DNA of 64,000 nucleotides from contig NZ_JYNO01000001.1 of assembly GCF_000934745.1 (NCBI RefSeq), forward strand, positions 1-64,000. Direction: 5' to 3'. The stretch comes from Desulfonatronum thioautotrophicum. Its GTDB lineage: Bacteria > Desulfobacterota > Desulfovibrionia > Desulfovibrionales > Desulfonatronaceae. Both the position numbers and the translations under genes were made by a program. Positions 47,698-57,505 of this stretch are shown here, in pieces (positions within the stretch are counted from its first letter, which is position 1; each line of letters opens with the position of its first letter). The notes beneath the pieces were generated by a model, which saw nothing but the letters and a program-made list of their open reading frames with translations, was not told where the DNA came from and searched no databases.

Positions 47698-48546
47698 ATG
47701 TTTAAAAAGTCTTTTTTTGGTGTATTGCTGTTTACTGTGGTGCTACTTTATTCTGTAACTTCTTTTGCATTTCCAAATGGATGGATAGATACAGACCGTT
47801 TTGGTTACTCAGGAACAATTACACGTTATACTGACGAAACGCTGACTGAACAAGTAGGTGATGTCATCAATACTGGGTCTCGTGATCTTGCCCTCTGGTC
47901 TGATTCTGATTATCCGGCGAGTATAGTTATGGGGTCTTGGTGGTATAGTACTGCAGTAGATGGCGAGGGAAATCCAATAGGTGCAGGGCATGGAAATACA
48001 CATGGTAATACTGGTCCTGGTTTCATGCAATATTATGATTTGATCCAGGATTATGTGACAGATCAGCGTTACTCATTCAGCAATTTTGATGGAAATTATT
48101 GGACAACATTCAATTTTGAATTGGTTGTAAATATGAGTGAAGCTGGTGCTGTTGCTAGGTTGAGTGCTCCGAACAATACCGGGGATGGAGGTTTTTTTCA
48201 TACCTTGAATGTTCAGCTTACTGCAACGGGCTTGCAAGGAAGTCTTCAGAATAATGGTATGATCGTTGCCTATGAGCAAGATGCCTTCCCAACTGACGTT
48301 TTTGGTTCAATCTCGGGTGTATTCGAGAACACTTCAGGAACCACAGCGAATAACGGTTTTTACAGCTTCAGTTTTGATCTGAACATGGACAATTGGGCAT
48401 TTGAAAACCGTGATGATCTTGTTGGCGCTTCTTTCCGCATGGGCAGCTACGGTGCCCCCATCCCCGAACCCGGCACCATGGCCCTGCTGGGCATTGGACT
48501 GGCCGGACTGGGCCTGTACGGATACCGCCGCAAGAACAAAGCCTAA
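47698..48546 (+). CDS. PEP-CTERM sorting domain protein
   Basis: A 282-residue secreted protein. It has an N-terminal signal peptide (KKSFFGVLLFTVVLLYSVTS, cleavage probably near SFA|F). The body is Gly/Asn/Thr-rich with no known enzyme motif. The C-terminal sorting signal is PEPGTMALLGIGLAGLGLYG followed by basic YRRKNK. Such proteins are processed by exosortase (EpsH) and linked to exopolysaccharide or biofilm matrix; no exosortase gene is in the window. GGAGG lies six bases before ATG 47698. The coding sequence is clearly more AT-rich than the surrounding genes until its last 100 bases, suggesting transfer or a spliced-on GC-rich tail. Confidence 0.92.
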   Translation: MFKKSFFGVLLFTVVLLYSVTSFAFPNGWIDTDRFGYSGTITRYTDETLTEQVGDVINTGSRDLALWSDSDYPASIVMGSWWYSTAVDGEGNPIGAGHGNTHGNTGPGFMQYYDLIQDYVTDQRYSFSNFDGNYWTTFNFELVVNMSEAGAVARLSAPNNTGDGGFFHTLNVQLTATGLQGSLQNNGMIVAYEQDAFPTDVFGSISGVFENTSGTTANNGFYSFSFDLNMDNWAFENRDDLVGASFRMGSYGAPIPEPGTMALLGIGLAGLGLYGYRRKNKA

Positions 48547-48571
48547 GTCAACCAGCTTCCTCCTTCACCAA

Positions 48572-48609
48572 CCCCGTCCCGGAATATCCGAGGCGGGGGT
48601 ATCTTTTTT
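48572..48609 (+). terminator. rho-independent terminator of the PEP-CTERM gene
   Basis: CCCCGTCCCGGA pairs with TCCGAGGCGGGG with one mismatch and a 3-nt loop; TATCTTTTTT follows. Confidence 0.75.
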
Positions 48610-49744
48610 CTGGGCTGGAGCCGCCTGCCCAGGATGTCATCTTGAATCCCATCAGAACCCTCAACGCCTGAGCAGCAGGCTCTCCAGCAGCCGGAACGCC
48701 TTCTCCGATTGCGGCAGGAACAACCTGGACTGGCCGGTCCTGATTCTGAGTAGCCTTGACCGCGCAATGCGACTGCCCGCCGCTCTGGGCTTGGCATGAT
48801 CCAGGGCCTGGCTACTGAAGTGTTGCCGGATAAAGTGATCCGTATTGTGACCGAGAACAGTGGGGCATCGAAGGTTGAAGGCCTGAACCATGAACAGTAG
48901 CCTGGAACTATCCGTTTGAGAGCCTAGGGTCTGAGGAGGAGTGAGGTGTAAATACGTCGGAATTGAGCAACAGCATTGGGTGTTCACCCGAGCCTGACTC
49001 TTGCTCACCTTTCTTCAGGCCGACTTCCGAAGGCCCTGATAGCTCGGGAGGGACGGCAGGAGGGCGTGAGGTTCAATAAAATTATGCGGGATTAACCGGA
49101 AGACATGCCTTGGCAACGGTTTCAGACGGTACGGACCTTCGCCATTTTTTAAAAAAAGCAGACAGGCAGTCCGGCATTTTCTACCACCTGACCGTATCCA
49201 TTTCCAACGCAATGCGTACATTGTACCTACACAGGTTGAAATGGAGTTTTCCGAAAACCTGAAAAATGGTAGGGCCGGAATCGATTTTACAAATAAGCCA
49301 GTAATATTAAACAGTATTTTTTTAAATAAAAAAATAATACCACGCATTATACCCCAAAATGGCGAAAGTTATTATTTCACCATCGAACCCGCTCCCCACT
49401 ACAGGATTACACCCTACGCATCCAAGCTGCTTGCGGTCAATCCTTGCTTCGTCGATGGTCACTCCATGTCCAGGGCTTGCTACTCCTAACCATTGCCCAC
49501 CCAGCCCCGCCCCTGGGCGCACGTTGGACCTCGCCAGCCTTGAGCCATGATGCAGGACGCATCGTCTCAAGACCGCCAAGCCAAGATAAGCAAGCGCCTG
49601 GGGCGACGGGCTCAAGCTGCCTCGCGCTTACGGTGATCGCATGTTGAGCTTGGAGATCAGGCTCTCTGACCTGAATGCCTTGCTGGAAGTCGTGCCAGTC
49701 CTGCTTCCGCGGGGCTATCGTTCTTCGAGCATGATATGCTCATT
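48610..49744. other. 1.1-kb region without a recognisable gene
   Basis: The stretch between the PEP-CTERM terminator and the helicase stop has several open frames of 60-115 codons on both strands. None shows family motifs, ribosome-binding sites or biased codon use. It is probably decayed DNA at the left border of the helicase locus. Confidence 0.4.
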
Positions 49745-52700
49745 TTATTGCCGCAACATCCTCTCAAAATCGCTTTTGTCGACGGGTATAGTCGTGTTCG
49801 TCAGTTCAACCTCCGGGAAAACCGGGCAGCCTGGGGACCAGAGTTCGGTGCTTTCGGGGTGGGCGTCGAAGTAGTCCGGGTCTGTGGTGACGCGGATGGG
49901 GTGGGGCATGCCGGGTTGGAGGTAGGAGAAGTCCTTGCCGATGCTTTTGGCCTCGATACCGGGCGGGAGCAGGTGGGGGGCGGCGATGATTTGGGCCAGT
50001 TCCGGGAAGCCGTAGAGGGGTGCGGGGCGGATTGGTTCGCTGATGTCGGGCTGGGCGATCTGGTCCAGGTCGAATCCGGCGCTGTCCAGTTCGTTCACGT
50101 CGCTGAGGATGTCCGAGACCAGCCCGGAGCGGTCGCGGTCCTGGTCGCCTCGTCTGCCCAGGGTCAGGCTGGAAATGGCGCCGGGGAGTCTGGCCAGGAT
50201 GGGCTGGAGCCTGCCGACAAAGGTGCTGAAGAGCTGGATGCGTTCCCGCAGGACGCGGTAGACGTCGGTCTCCACGGTGTCTTCGTAGTGCAGGTTGACG
50301 ATGCGGATCAGCTCGAAGGCCTGGCCCAGCCTGTCGATGCGCCCGATACGCTGCTCCACCTTCATCGGGTTCCAGGGCATGTCGTAGTTGATCAGCGCCC
50401 CGCAGAACTGGAAGTTCAAGCCTTCCGCCGCTGCCTCGGTGCAGAGCATGATCTCGGCCTGGCCATCCCGGAAGCGCTTCTTGGTGGCCTCTCTGCTGAT
50501 CCGCTGCCAGGAACCGCTTCCATCCCGGACTTCGCCGCCCCGCCCGGAAAAGCAGATCACGGCCTGCGGTCCGAACCGGTTCGCCACCTCGCCGCGCAGA
50601 AAATCCAAGGTGTCCGTAAACTGGGTGAAGATCATAACCTGGGAGTAGCCAGCCCCGCGCAGGTTCTCGATCTCCGTAAGCAGAACAGTCGTCTTGGTGT
50701 CCGTAGGCAATCGCCGGGCCATGCGCAGCAGCCGGTCGATGTCCCCCTGCTCCTCCTGGGCCAGGGCCTCGGCGGCCAGACTCGCCGCCTCCTCGGCGTC
50801 CATGGCGTCCGGGGCGTCCGGGGACAGTTCGTCATCAAGAATATCTTCCTCGGCCCGGTCCAGGTCCGTTTCCCAAGATGCGTTGCCCACCTGCGCGTGC
50901 CGGGTTTCCAGGGTGCGGACCAGGGCCGCGAAGCTGCTGGCCAGACGGCGGCGGTACACCGTCATCACAAAGCCCACCGCTGTTTTTCGGTCCAGGGAGG
51001 CGTTGTTGTAGGTGGAGGAAATATAGTCCTCCACGGCTGTATAGACCTCCCGCTCGTCCTGGCTCATTTCAACAAAGCGGTCCTCCACGTGGCGCTGGGC
51101 GATGTTCACTCCGAGCTTTCCGGCCTTGTGGTAGGTGCGCAGCAGTTCCCGCGTATGGCGGGAGATCAGCCGTTTGACCGGAGTATGGGCGAGCATCAGC
51201 CGGATGGCGGCCTTGCGTTCCGGGGTTTCCAGCTGGCGCAGGGGGATGGTGGCCTTGTCCCGCAGGGCTTTCAGGATTTTCTTGGCCTTGAGCTTGCTGC
51301 CTCCTGGGGCCACGGCCAAGGCCTGATCCAGGCTGACCTGCCCGTAGGCGGCCTCGGCGGAGCGAAACAGCACGGCCATGGTCGCCAGTTCCGGATCTCC
51401 GGGCGAAGGCTGGGCAGCATGTTCGAAGAACGTCAGAAAAGCCTGGATATGCCACTCTCGCGGCAGGCCCAGCAGGTTGAGCAGGTCCCAGACTTCCACC
51501 GGACTGACCTGCATGGGTGTGGCCGTGAGCAGGATCAGGCCCTTGGTCTTTTCCCGCAGCCGCTGCATCAGACGCAAGAGTTGGTTGGGCCGGTCGTCGC
51601 CGCCGACTGATCCGCTGTTTTGGGTTCTGTTGAGGCCGCCCCCGCGTCGTCGCGCATGGTGGGCCTCGTCCAGGACGATCACATCCCAGGGCTCAGCCTT
51701 TTCAAGGAGCTGAGCGGCCCGGTCCCGGCGGCGCATCAGGTGGCTGGATGCCAGAACCACGGGCTCCTTGTGCCAGTCGTCGCAGCCCACGGGGCACACA
51801 GCATTGTCGGCCAAGGCGGACGATGGGTAGCGGCAGAGCTTCTGGCCGTCGTAGATGGGCCAGTTCAGGTTGAATTTCTCCCGCAGCTCGACCTGCCACT
51901 GCCGGAGCACGGCCTTGGGCGCGAGAATCAGAATTCGCTTGGCCCGTCCAGCCATCCAGGCCTGGCGCAGCAGCAATCCGGTCTGGATGGTTTTGCCCAG
52001 CCCGACCTCGTCGGCAATCAGCAGCCTGGGCGGCCAGGGCTCGTACATCCGCTGAAAGGCCCGGACCTGGTGCGGCCAGGGAGTAATGGGACTGGTGGCC
52101 TCGCCGATCCGTTCGCCGCCGTCCGGCAGGGAAGGGGCCAGACGGAGGAAGGACCAGACAGCGCCTCGCCGGTCGCCGTTTCGCTCCGGGAGGACTGGCT
52201 CGACTTCCGGCTGGGCTTGCGGTTCCGGCTCCACTCCGTAGGCATCCTGCTTCTCGTGGAGCAATTGGTGCGGCAGCCTTTCTTGTTCGGGCAAAAACTT
52301 GAGCAGTTCATCCCGCAAGGCGGCGGGGATGTCGATGACCATGGCCGATTTGGCCTTGTCCGCCCAAAGCTGTTGGAACGTCGCTTCCTCGGCGTCCACA
52401 TGGGCCGAAGAGCCGCCCCAGCTGGTGAAGACGTGGAAGCTGTCCCAATTGTGCTTCCAGCCAAATACGGTTTCGTTGATGCTCCCGTTGAAGGCGAGGC
52501 GATTCCCGGCCTTGTCTTCGATGATCCCGGCCTTTTCATGAAAAATCGCGTCCGTGCGCACAGGCCTGCGTTTGTGGTCGCAGGGGATGGCCACCTTCAC
52601 GTCCAGATGCCCCTTGGCCACCATCCAGGCCAACAATTCCAAGGCGCTGGCGGCATCCTGGTCCTCGGCGGTCAGGGGCGTGCGTTGCAGGCTGGCCTCC

Positions 52701-52978
52701 ACGGTTTCGCGCAGGGACTGACCCCGGGCAATGGCCTGCACCTCGGGCTCGTCCAGCGTACAGCCGACGATAAGCCGCATCCGCCCCTGATTGCGGACCA
52801 ACCCCTCCACGCCACGGGACGCGGCGGACAAGGCCCCGGCGGAGAAATATCCGGTGGAACGGTCGTAGCGCACGGCGCATTGCAAGGCTGGGATATAGAA
52901 ATGGCGGAGCAGGTCCCCGTCGTCCGGGGTGTACTTGAGCTGCCAAGAGAGGGTGGGGAGGGAGAGCTCGGAATTCAT
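49745..52978 (-). CDS. PLD-SNF2 helicase of a Helicase-Methylase-ATPase (Hma-like) defence locus
   Basis: A 1,077-residue protein. The N-terminal 200 residues form a phospholipase-D-like domain with one HKD motif (FHEKAGIIEDKAGNRLAFNG, then SINET). An SNF2-type helicase follows: Walker A ADEVGLGKTIQTGLLL, DEAH box VIVLDEAHHARR, motif III LLTATPMQ, and motif VI QRIGRIDRLGQ. A C-terminal 120-residue tail is of unknown function. Proteins of this design are the helicase of loci that also encode a DUF1156 methylase and a DUF499 ATPase (the Hma architecture named in defence-system surveys). Here it is intact, unlike the other two core genes. It is read leftward and is the last gene of the locus. 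Confidence 0.9.
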   Translation of the reverse strand: MNSELSLPTLSWQLKYTPDDGDLLRHFYIPALQCAVRYDRSTGYFSAGALSAASRGVEGLVRNQGRMRLIVGCTLDEPEVQAIARGQSLRETVEASLQRTPLTAEDQDAASALELLAWMVAKGHLDVKVAIPCDHKRRPVRTDAIFHEKAGIIEDKAGNRLAFNGSINETVFGWKHNWDSFHVFTSWGGSSAHVDAEEATFQQLWADKAKSAMVIDIPAALRDELLKFLPEQERLPHQLLHEKQDAYGVEPEPQAQPEVEPVLPERNGDRRGAVWSFLRLAPSLPDGGERIGEATSPITPWPHQVRAFQRMYEPWPPRLLIADEVGLGKTIQTGLLLRQAWMAGRAKRILILAPKAVLRQWQVELREKFNLNWPIYDGQKLCRYPSSALADNAVCPVGCDDWHKEPVVLASSHLMRRRDRAAQLLEKAEPWDVIVLDEAHHARRRGGGLNRTQNSGSVGGDDRPNQLLRLMQRLREKTKGLILLTATPMQVSPVEVWDLLNLLGLPREWHIQAFLTFFEHAAQPSPGDPELATMAVLFRSAEAAYGQVSLDQALAVAPGGSKLKAKKILKALRDKATIPLRQLETPERKAAIRLMLAHTPVKRLISRHTRELLRTYHKAGKLGVNIAQRHVEDRFVEMSQDEREVYTAVEDYISSTYNNASLDRKTAVGFVMTVYRRRLASSFAALVRTLETRHAQVGNASWETDLDRAEEDILDDELSPDAPDAMDAEEAASLAAEALAQEEQGDIDRLLRMARRLPTDTKTTVLLTEIENLRGAGYSQVMIFTQFTDTLDFLRGEVANRFGPQAVICFSGRGGEVRDGSGSWQRISREATKKRFRDGQAEIMLCTEAAAEGLNFQFCGALINYDMPWNPMKVEQRIGRIDRLGQAFELIRIVNLHYEDTVETDVYRVLRERIQLFSTFVGRLQPILARLPGAISSLTLGRRGDQDRDRSGLVSDILSDVNELDSAGFDLDQIAQPDISEPIRPAPLYGFPELAQIIAAPHLLPPGIEAKSIGKDFSYLQPGMPHPIRVTTDPDYFDAHPESTELWSPGCPVFPEVELTNTTIPVDKSDFERMLRQ

Positions 52979-53005
52979 GATGAATTGGCGATAGGTCGGT
53001 TGAGT

Positions 53006-53427
53006 CTATGGCATTTTTTCTGGGTTTTTCCTGTTGTCAAAAACAGCATGGATTACAATTTCTTTTGGTTCAATGGAGAAGAAAACCGAGAAAGGAAATT
53101 TTCGCAGCAATATTCTCCTGAATTGCTTGTGGTGTAGTGCGTGAGCCGAGTGCAAAAAGTCCTTTTTGCACTCGCAGTGGTCAGTGACAAGTGGCTTGTG
53201 GTCAGTAAAAACAAGAGGTTGTCTGAAGACCCTGTGGTGTTGATTTCGGTCCCAGGGACTTTTTGCACTGACCTCAGTGCGTAGAGGTATGGATTTTTGG
53301 ATATTCTATTCAGGGCATCATCTACACATTCCAGAAAATCCAAGCCAAGTCCCTGAAGCTGTTTTTCATACCATTCGATGGAGATGGCAATATCTTCAAG
53401 TGATCTCCGAGTGTGTCGAATCTTCAT
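53006..53427 (-). pseudogene. ParE/RelE-type toxin gene interrupted by a MITE
   Basis: From ATG 53427 the first 50 residues (RHTRRSLEDIAISIEWYEKQ, then FLECVDDALNRISKNPYLYA) are the N-terminal half of a ParE-family toxin. After position 53283 a 140-bp insertion shifts the frame. Removing 53143-53282 gives an uninterrupted 93-codon gene ending FPFSVFFSIEPKEIVIHAVF plus 10 residues, with stop at 53006; this is the normal ParE length and C-terminus. As read, the frame runs into the insert and then out of frame to 53053. It overlaps the antitoxin start/stop by 4 bp. Confidence 0.9.
53143..53275. mobile_element. 133-bp MITE inserted in the parE gene
   Basis: The element is bounded by imperfect 20-bp terminal inverted repeats (17 of 20 match; the inner 14, AGTGCAAAAAGTCC, are identical). 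The 7-bp sequence AGTGCGT is present on both sides (53136-53142 and 53276-53282) as a target-site duplication. The left end also folds on itself (GTGCAAAAAG/CTTTTTGCAC at 53150-53171). No coding capacity. The transposase that moved it is not identified. Confidence 0.88.
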
Positions 53428-53651
53428 TTGTATTTGTTTCGCAACTCTTCATGGGCTGTTTGCCAGTCATACATCTCAAGATCGCCTCGCTGATATTCTT
53501 GATATCTTCTTTCCAGCTCTTTTTTTTGCCATTCAGGCATTGGGAGAAGATTGTGATCTTTTGCAAGTGTATCCCAGGCATTCATAATCAGATGCAGTCG
53601 CTCAGAAATATTCAACTTGGCAATTTCATTCTCAATATGGACTGTGTCCAT
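53424..53651 (-). CDS. antitoxin of a ParE-type module (addiction-module component family)
   Basis: A 75-residue acidic helical protein, IAKLNISERLHLIMNAWDTL then MPEWQKKELERRYQEYQRGD, typical of the small antitoxins (addiction module component, CHP02574-type) that precede ParE/RelE toxins. Its C-terminal half would wrap the toxin. GGAGG lies ten bases before ATG 53651. Its stop overlaps the toxin start as ATGA. With the toxin disrupted, the antitoxin is an orphan in this sequence. Confidence 0.85.
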   Translation of the reverse strand: MDTVHIENEIAKLNISERLHLIMNAWDTLAKDHNLLPMPEWQKKELERRYQEYQRGDLEMYDWQTAHEELRNKYK

Positions 53652-53704
53652 GAAATACCTCCATTAAATGTCAAGACATCTTCAGTACTCCCTATTTTTG
53701 CCCT

Positions 53705-54526
53705 GGCTCAATATGCGTTTCGGACAGGTTGCCTCCTCTGTGTATCCCAAAGGGATTCCGTATCATAGCCCAGGGTTGCGGCGTCCGCGCCGCCGCTGAC
53801 GCTACCCTGGGTCAGGGCCATATTCTCTTCACCTACCCCGAAGGGGTTGCGTTAAGGGTCAAGGTCAGGGCAAGCGCTATACTGCTTGAGGTTGAATGTT
53901 TAAATTTGCCGGCGCTCCTAGAGGAGCCATCGCTGTTTTTGGGCTGGCGTTGCATCATTTTATGCCGCCCCTTCAGGGCTTATTATTGTTGGGGGCGTTT
54001 TACCCAGGGCGTTGCCCTGGGCTACGGTAGATCGCCCTTTCAGGACTTGTCTGAAGCCCCAACGGGGCGACATATTATAGCCCAGGGCAACGCCCTGGGC
54101 AGATGAAGTTAAAACAAAAATAGCCCTGTAAGGGCGGCATAAAGGCATCACCGGAAAATTTTCTGTAATTATTCAGCCCATCCTCGGCAAAGCCTCATTC
54201 CGGCACTGGATTCCCGCCTTCGCGGGAATGACTTGTTTTCCATGCCGCCACTGAATCAGTCATACCCGCGAAGGCGGGTATCCAGGCCGCGTTCGCACCG
54301 GGGAGCTGAGTAGTTACAATTTTCTTATTGTTTCACCCTTGCTAAACAAGTATATGGAACTTTACGCAACCCCTTTGGGGTTGATGGGATTTTTTTCAAC
54401 TATCCCAGGGTAGCCCAGCCTTCGGCTGGGCTACCCTGGGCTGGGATACGCAGCCCCTTTGGGGCAGGGACCGGCATGCATCCCCCACACCCGGTAGCCC
54501 GACTGTCCGAAACGCATATTGAGCCT
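53705..54526. mobile_element. 822-bp non-coding element with 23-bp inverted ends, copy 1
   Basis: The left end starting GGCTCAATATGCGTTTCGGA at 53705 is repeated perfectly in reverse complement at 54504-54526 (23 bp). The inside is a string of smaller palindromes: CAGGGC/GCCCTGG pairs, AACCCC-N3-GGGGTT pairs, and a TTCCCGC/GCGGGAA REP pair near 54205-54290. It carries no credible gene. Its left part is homologous, inverted, to the right part of the element at 58735-59107. Its right end stops 10 bp before the stop codon of the methylase gene. Confidence 0.8.
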
Positions 54527-54535
54527 TTCCCCTTT

Positions 54536-57493
54536 TCACCCCTGCTCCCACAACGAAAGCTGCCTCGGCTTGCGGACCTGGTCGGTGAAGGCCAGACGGC
54601 GGAGGTTTTCCAGGACTTCGAAATCGTTGGCCGCGGGTTCCACGGCCTTGGCCGGGTCGAAGCCGGTGAAGGTCCGGGACGGGGGCAGGACTTCCAGGAC
54701 CGCTTCCAGGGTTTTCAGGAAGGCCGGTTCCTTGTCCGCGCCGTTTTTGGCAAGCTGATCCCTGGCCGCGTCCAGGGTGCGGGTCCGGGCCGTGTTCGCG
54801 GCGTGGTGCACGGCGTCGATCATGGCCCTGGCTCCGCTGGGCGGACCAAGAGCGCCACGGGCCGCTCGCAGGGAGCTGTCCCAGAGCACCACGTCACTGG
54901 TCTTTTTCTCGGCCAGCCTGCCGATGATCTCCTTGTCCAGGTCCAGCCCGGCAACGCGGGCCAGACGCAAGGCTTCGTCGTAGGGAAACTGCGGAGCCTG
55001 GAAGGCGTCCCAGGCCAGGACGAACCACTCGGTGAGCGGGTCCAGTTCGGCCTTGCGCTGCACCGTGGTCAACTGCTCCAGCCGCCAGTTCTTCACTTCC
55101 CGCCGGGCTGCGTCCAGGGCGTCCTCGGGTGTGGCGGCGTAGGGATCAAACTCGGCCTCGAACAGGCCCAACTGGCTTCCGGCCTTGGCCACCGGCTTGG
55201 GCAGGGGCGTACCCCGGCGCACCGGCCAGTGTCGGGAAAATTCTTCCAGGGCCGGGCCGAAGCTGGACAGGTACAGGTCCACGCCCCGGATTCCGGCATC
55301 CTGGAACTGCTGGACCCGCCCGCGAACGGCCTTGCGCACCAGGGGCTCCAGGTCTTCCCAGAACATGGTTTCCTGATCCTCGCTCCGATCCATCCGGGGG
55401 CGGCAGACCAGAAAGATGGTGGAGTTGGCCGCGGACTTGTCCTTGATGTGCAACGAACCCTCGGCCTCGGTGTTGATGGGCCAACTGGCCGTGATCACGA
55501 ACCCGGCCTCCATCAGCCCCTTGGTCAGGGCGTCCCAGGCTCCGGTGGCCTTGTGGGTGAACATCAGGGTCATGATCCCGTCCGCGGTGAGTACCCGCCG
55601 ACACTCGGCAAAGATGGCCGCCATACGCTCCCGGTAATCCTGCTCCGCCAGCTTGCGCGCGCCCTTCTCTCCCTTGAACTTGGCCGGATTGGCCACGGCC
55701 TCGTTGTCCTTGTCCGTCAGCCGCCGGGTGAACAGCTCCGGATAGACATGCCCGGCCGTGCGCTTCAGCCAGACATAGAAAAAGTCCGACAGCTCCGCAT
55801 ACATCACGTTGTCGTAATACGGCGGGTCCATGACCACCACGTCCACGGACCCGTCCGCAATGTGATCCAGGGAGTCGCCAGACTTGCAGGTAATGGTCAC
55901 GGCAGGCGGAACAAACTCCGGCCCGGAGTCGAACAGGGGAATCTGGGTTTCCTTGGACTTCTTCCTGGAAGCCTTCATGTTCGCATCCGGACGAACCAAA
56001 TCCACCAGCTCGGCAATGCACTTGGCGGTCTGCTCAATGGCCCAATCATACCCCAGGCCGACGATCAAAGGGGCCATTTCAGCGTAGGACCACTTGAAGG
56101 CAAAATCATGGCGGTCAAACGTGCCAGCCATAACTTCACGGTTGGCATGCCAGCGAGTCATGCGAGAATTGTAGTCCCGCAGCTTGTCGAGTGAAAAGGA
56201 CAAATATCCAATAGCTGCTCTGGTTGCCTGATTGAAGCCAGGCTTGACTTGTTCCTCATCCAGCAATTCTCGAAAAACCTGGACGCTGGTTCCATGACAC
56301 AAAAGTTGGCGCGGAGAAAAGAGATCACGCCAATACGTCATGCCATATCGCAATGGCTCCGCAGTCTTTAGCCCATCAGGTATCTGCTCCGTTGGCACCA
56401 TATCCAGCGCCTCCCACTCCGGCAGCTTCTCCTCCAGGACAGCCTTGATCCGTTCGCTGACGTCATCCCCAGGCCGAGGAGCGCGATAACCGCGTTCCCA
56501 TTTTTCCCGCTTCTTGCCGGTCTTGGTGTTGGTCACGATCCGTTTCTTGAAGACCACGGCATAGAGTTGCTCAACCATGTTCCCGGCCTGGGCCTGTTTC
56601 TTGATGGCATCCCCGTCCACTACCCGGCCGCAGTCCGGGAAAGGGCAGGTGGCCGTGCCTCGGGCCACCGTTCCTTCGGACTGCTCCGTGATCGTGGACA
56701 CGATCTGAAACGCACAGACCCGGCCCGGCGTGTTCGGCCCACCCGCGGTTTACGGATCAAGGCGGACTCCCGTACCGTCCGGGGCCAGCCGCCAGTTGGG
56801 AGACAAGGGGATCAGGCCGTCACAGTAAGGGCAGGTGATGGTGCGAGACCAGAGATAGCCGTCAGGGCGGTGGTCGTCGTCAATTTCGGGAGGAAAGGCC
56901 CATGACAGTCTGCTCCGGACCTCGGAGGTGAAACGCTCACCGATGCGTTCCAGTTCTTGCAGAATTTTCGGGCCATTAGCCAACGGCCATTCCACTGTAG
57001 CCTTTTCAATCAGCGACGCAACGGGGTTGATGTCATTGGCCAAGGTACTCAACCCGAGGCGCACGGACTCGAAAGGGATGCTTCCGCCGCCCGCTGTTGG
57101 GTCGAGAGTTGTCGGATCAGCTAGACCAATGCGGGAGGACTCATAACGCAGCCAATCCCGCTCATTTCGACTCATGCTGTAGGTGAATGCCCGTGAATAC
57201 CCATAGGCATCCGCCCCAAGCCGCTCCCCATCCCGGTTGGCCTTGGCAATCCGCGCCTTCGCCGCAACCGGGTCCCCATGAATCCCCAAGGCATGCAGGA
57301 ACTTGTCCTGATCCGCATCCGCCGGGAGCAGGGAGGCCAGGATCGCGGCGCGGGAGGCCACCAGGGGGCGTCTGGCCCACCAGACGTGGAGGTAGTACGT
57401 GGGCGGCAGGGCGGTCATGGAGCGCCGCTCACGGATACTTTCCTCTCCAAGAGCGGCTATGGGCAGCCAATGTTCAATGAGGCGTTTGGACAT
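54536..57493 (-). pseudogene. DUF1156 DNA methylase of the Hma-like locus, with an in-frame TAA at codon 248
   Basis: One 986-codon frame runs from ATG 57493 to 54536, interrupted only by a TAA at 56752-56750. The N-terminal part holds LIEHWLPIAALGEESIRERR, HVWWARRPL and the SAM-binding motif LDPTAGGGSIPFES with ANDINP. Beyond the stop the same frame continues with TAGGPNTPGRVCAFQIVST, zinc-knuckle-like CPFPDCGRVV, and the adenine-methylase motif VVVMDPPYYDNVMYAELSDF. A full protein of this family is about 950-1,000 residues. The stop separates SAM binding from catalysis, so no active enzyme is expected unless it is read through, or the two parts are made separately (GTG 56701 could restart). 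It lies 12 bp after the HTH gene. Confidence 0.9.
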
Positions 57494-57505
57494 GGGTTTC
57501 CCGGA

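Noticed and set aside
49736-51610. 624-codon plus-strand frame over the helicase
   Set aside because: It is antisense to helicase motifs and shows no domain of its own.
53705-54526. CRISPR array
   Set aside because: The repeated units are palindromes of mixed type and irregular spacing, with no constant repeat and spacer length; no cas gene is in the window.
49745-57493. DISARM system
   Set aside because: A PLD domain, SNF2 helicase and methylase occur, but DrmA/DrmB (DUF1998) genes are absent and the methylase is DUF1156 type with a DUF499 partner.
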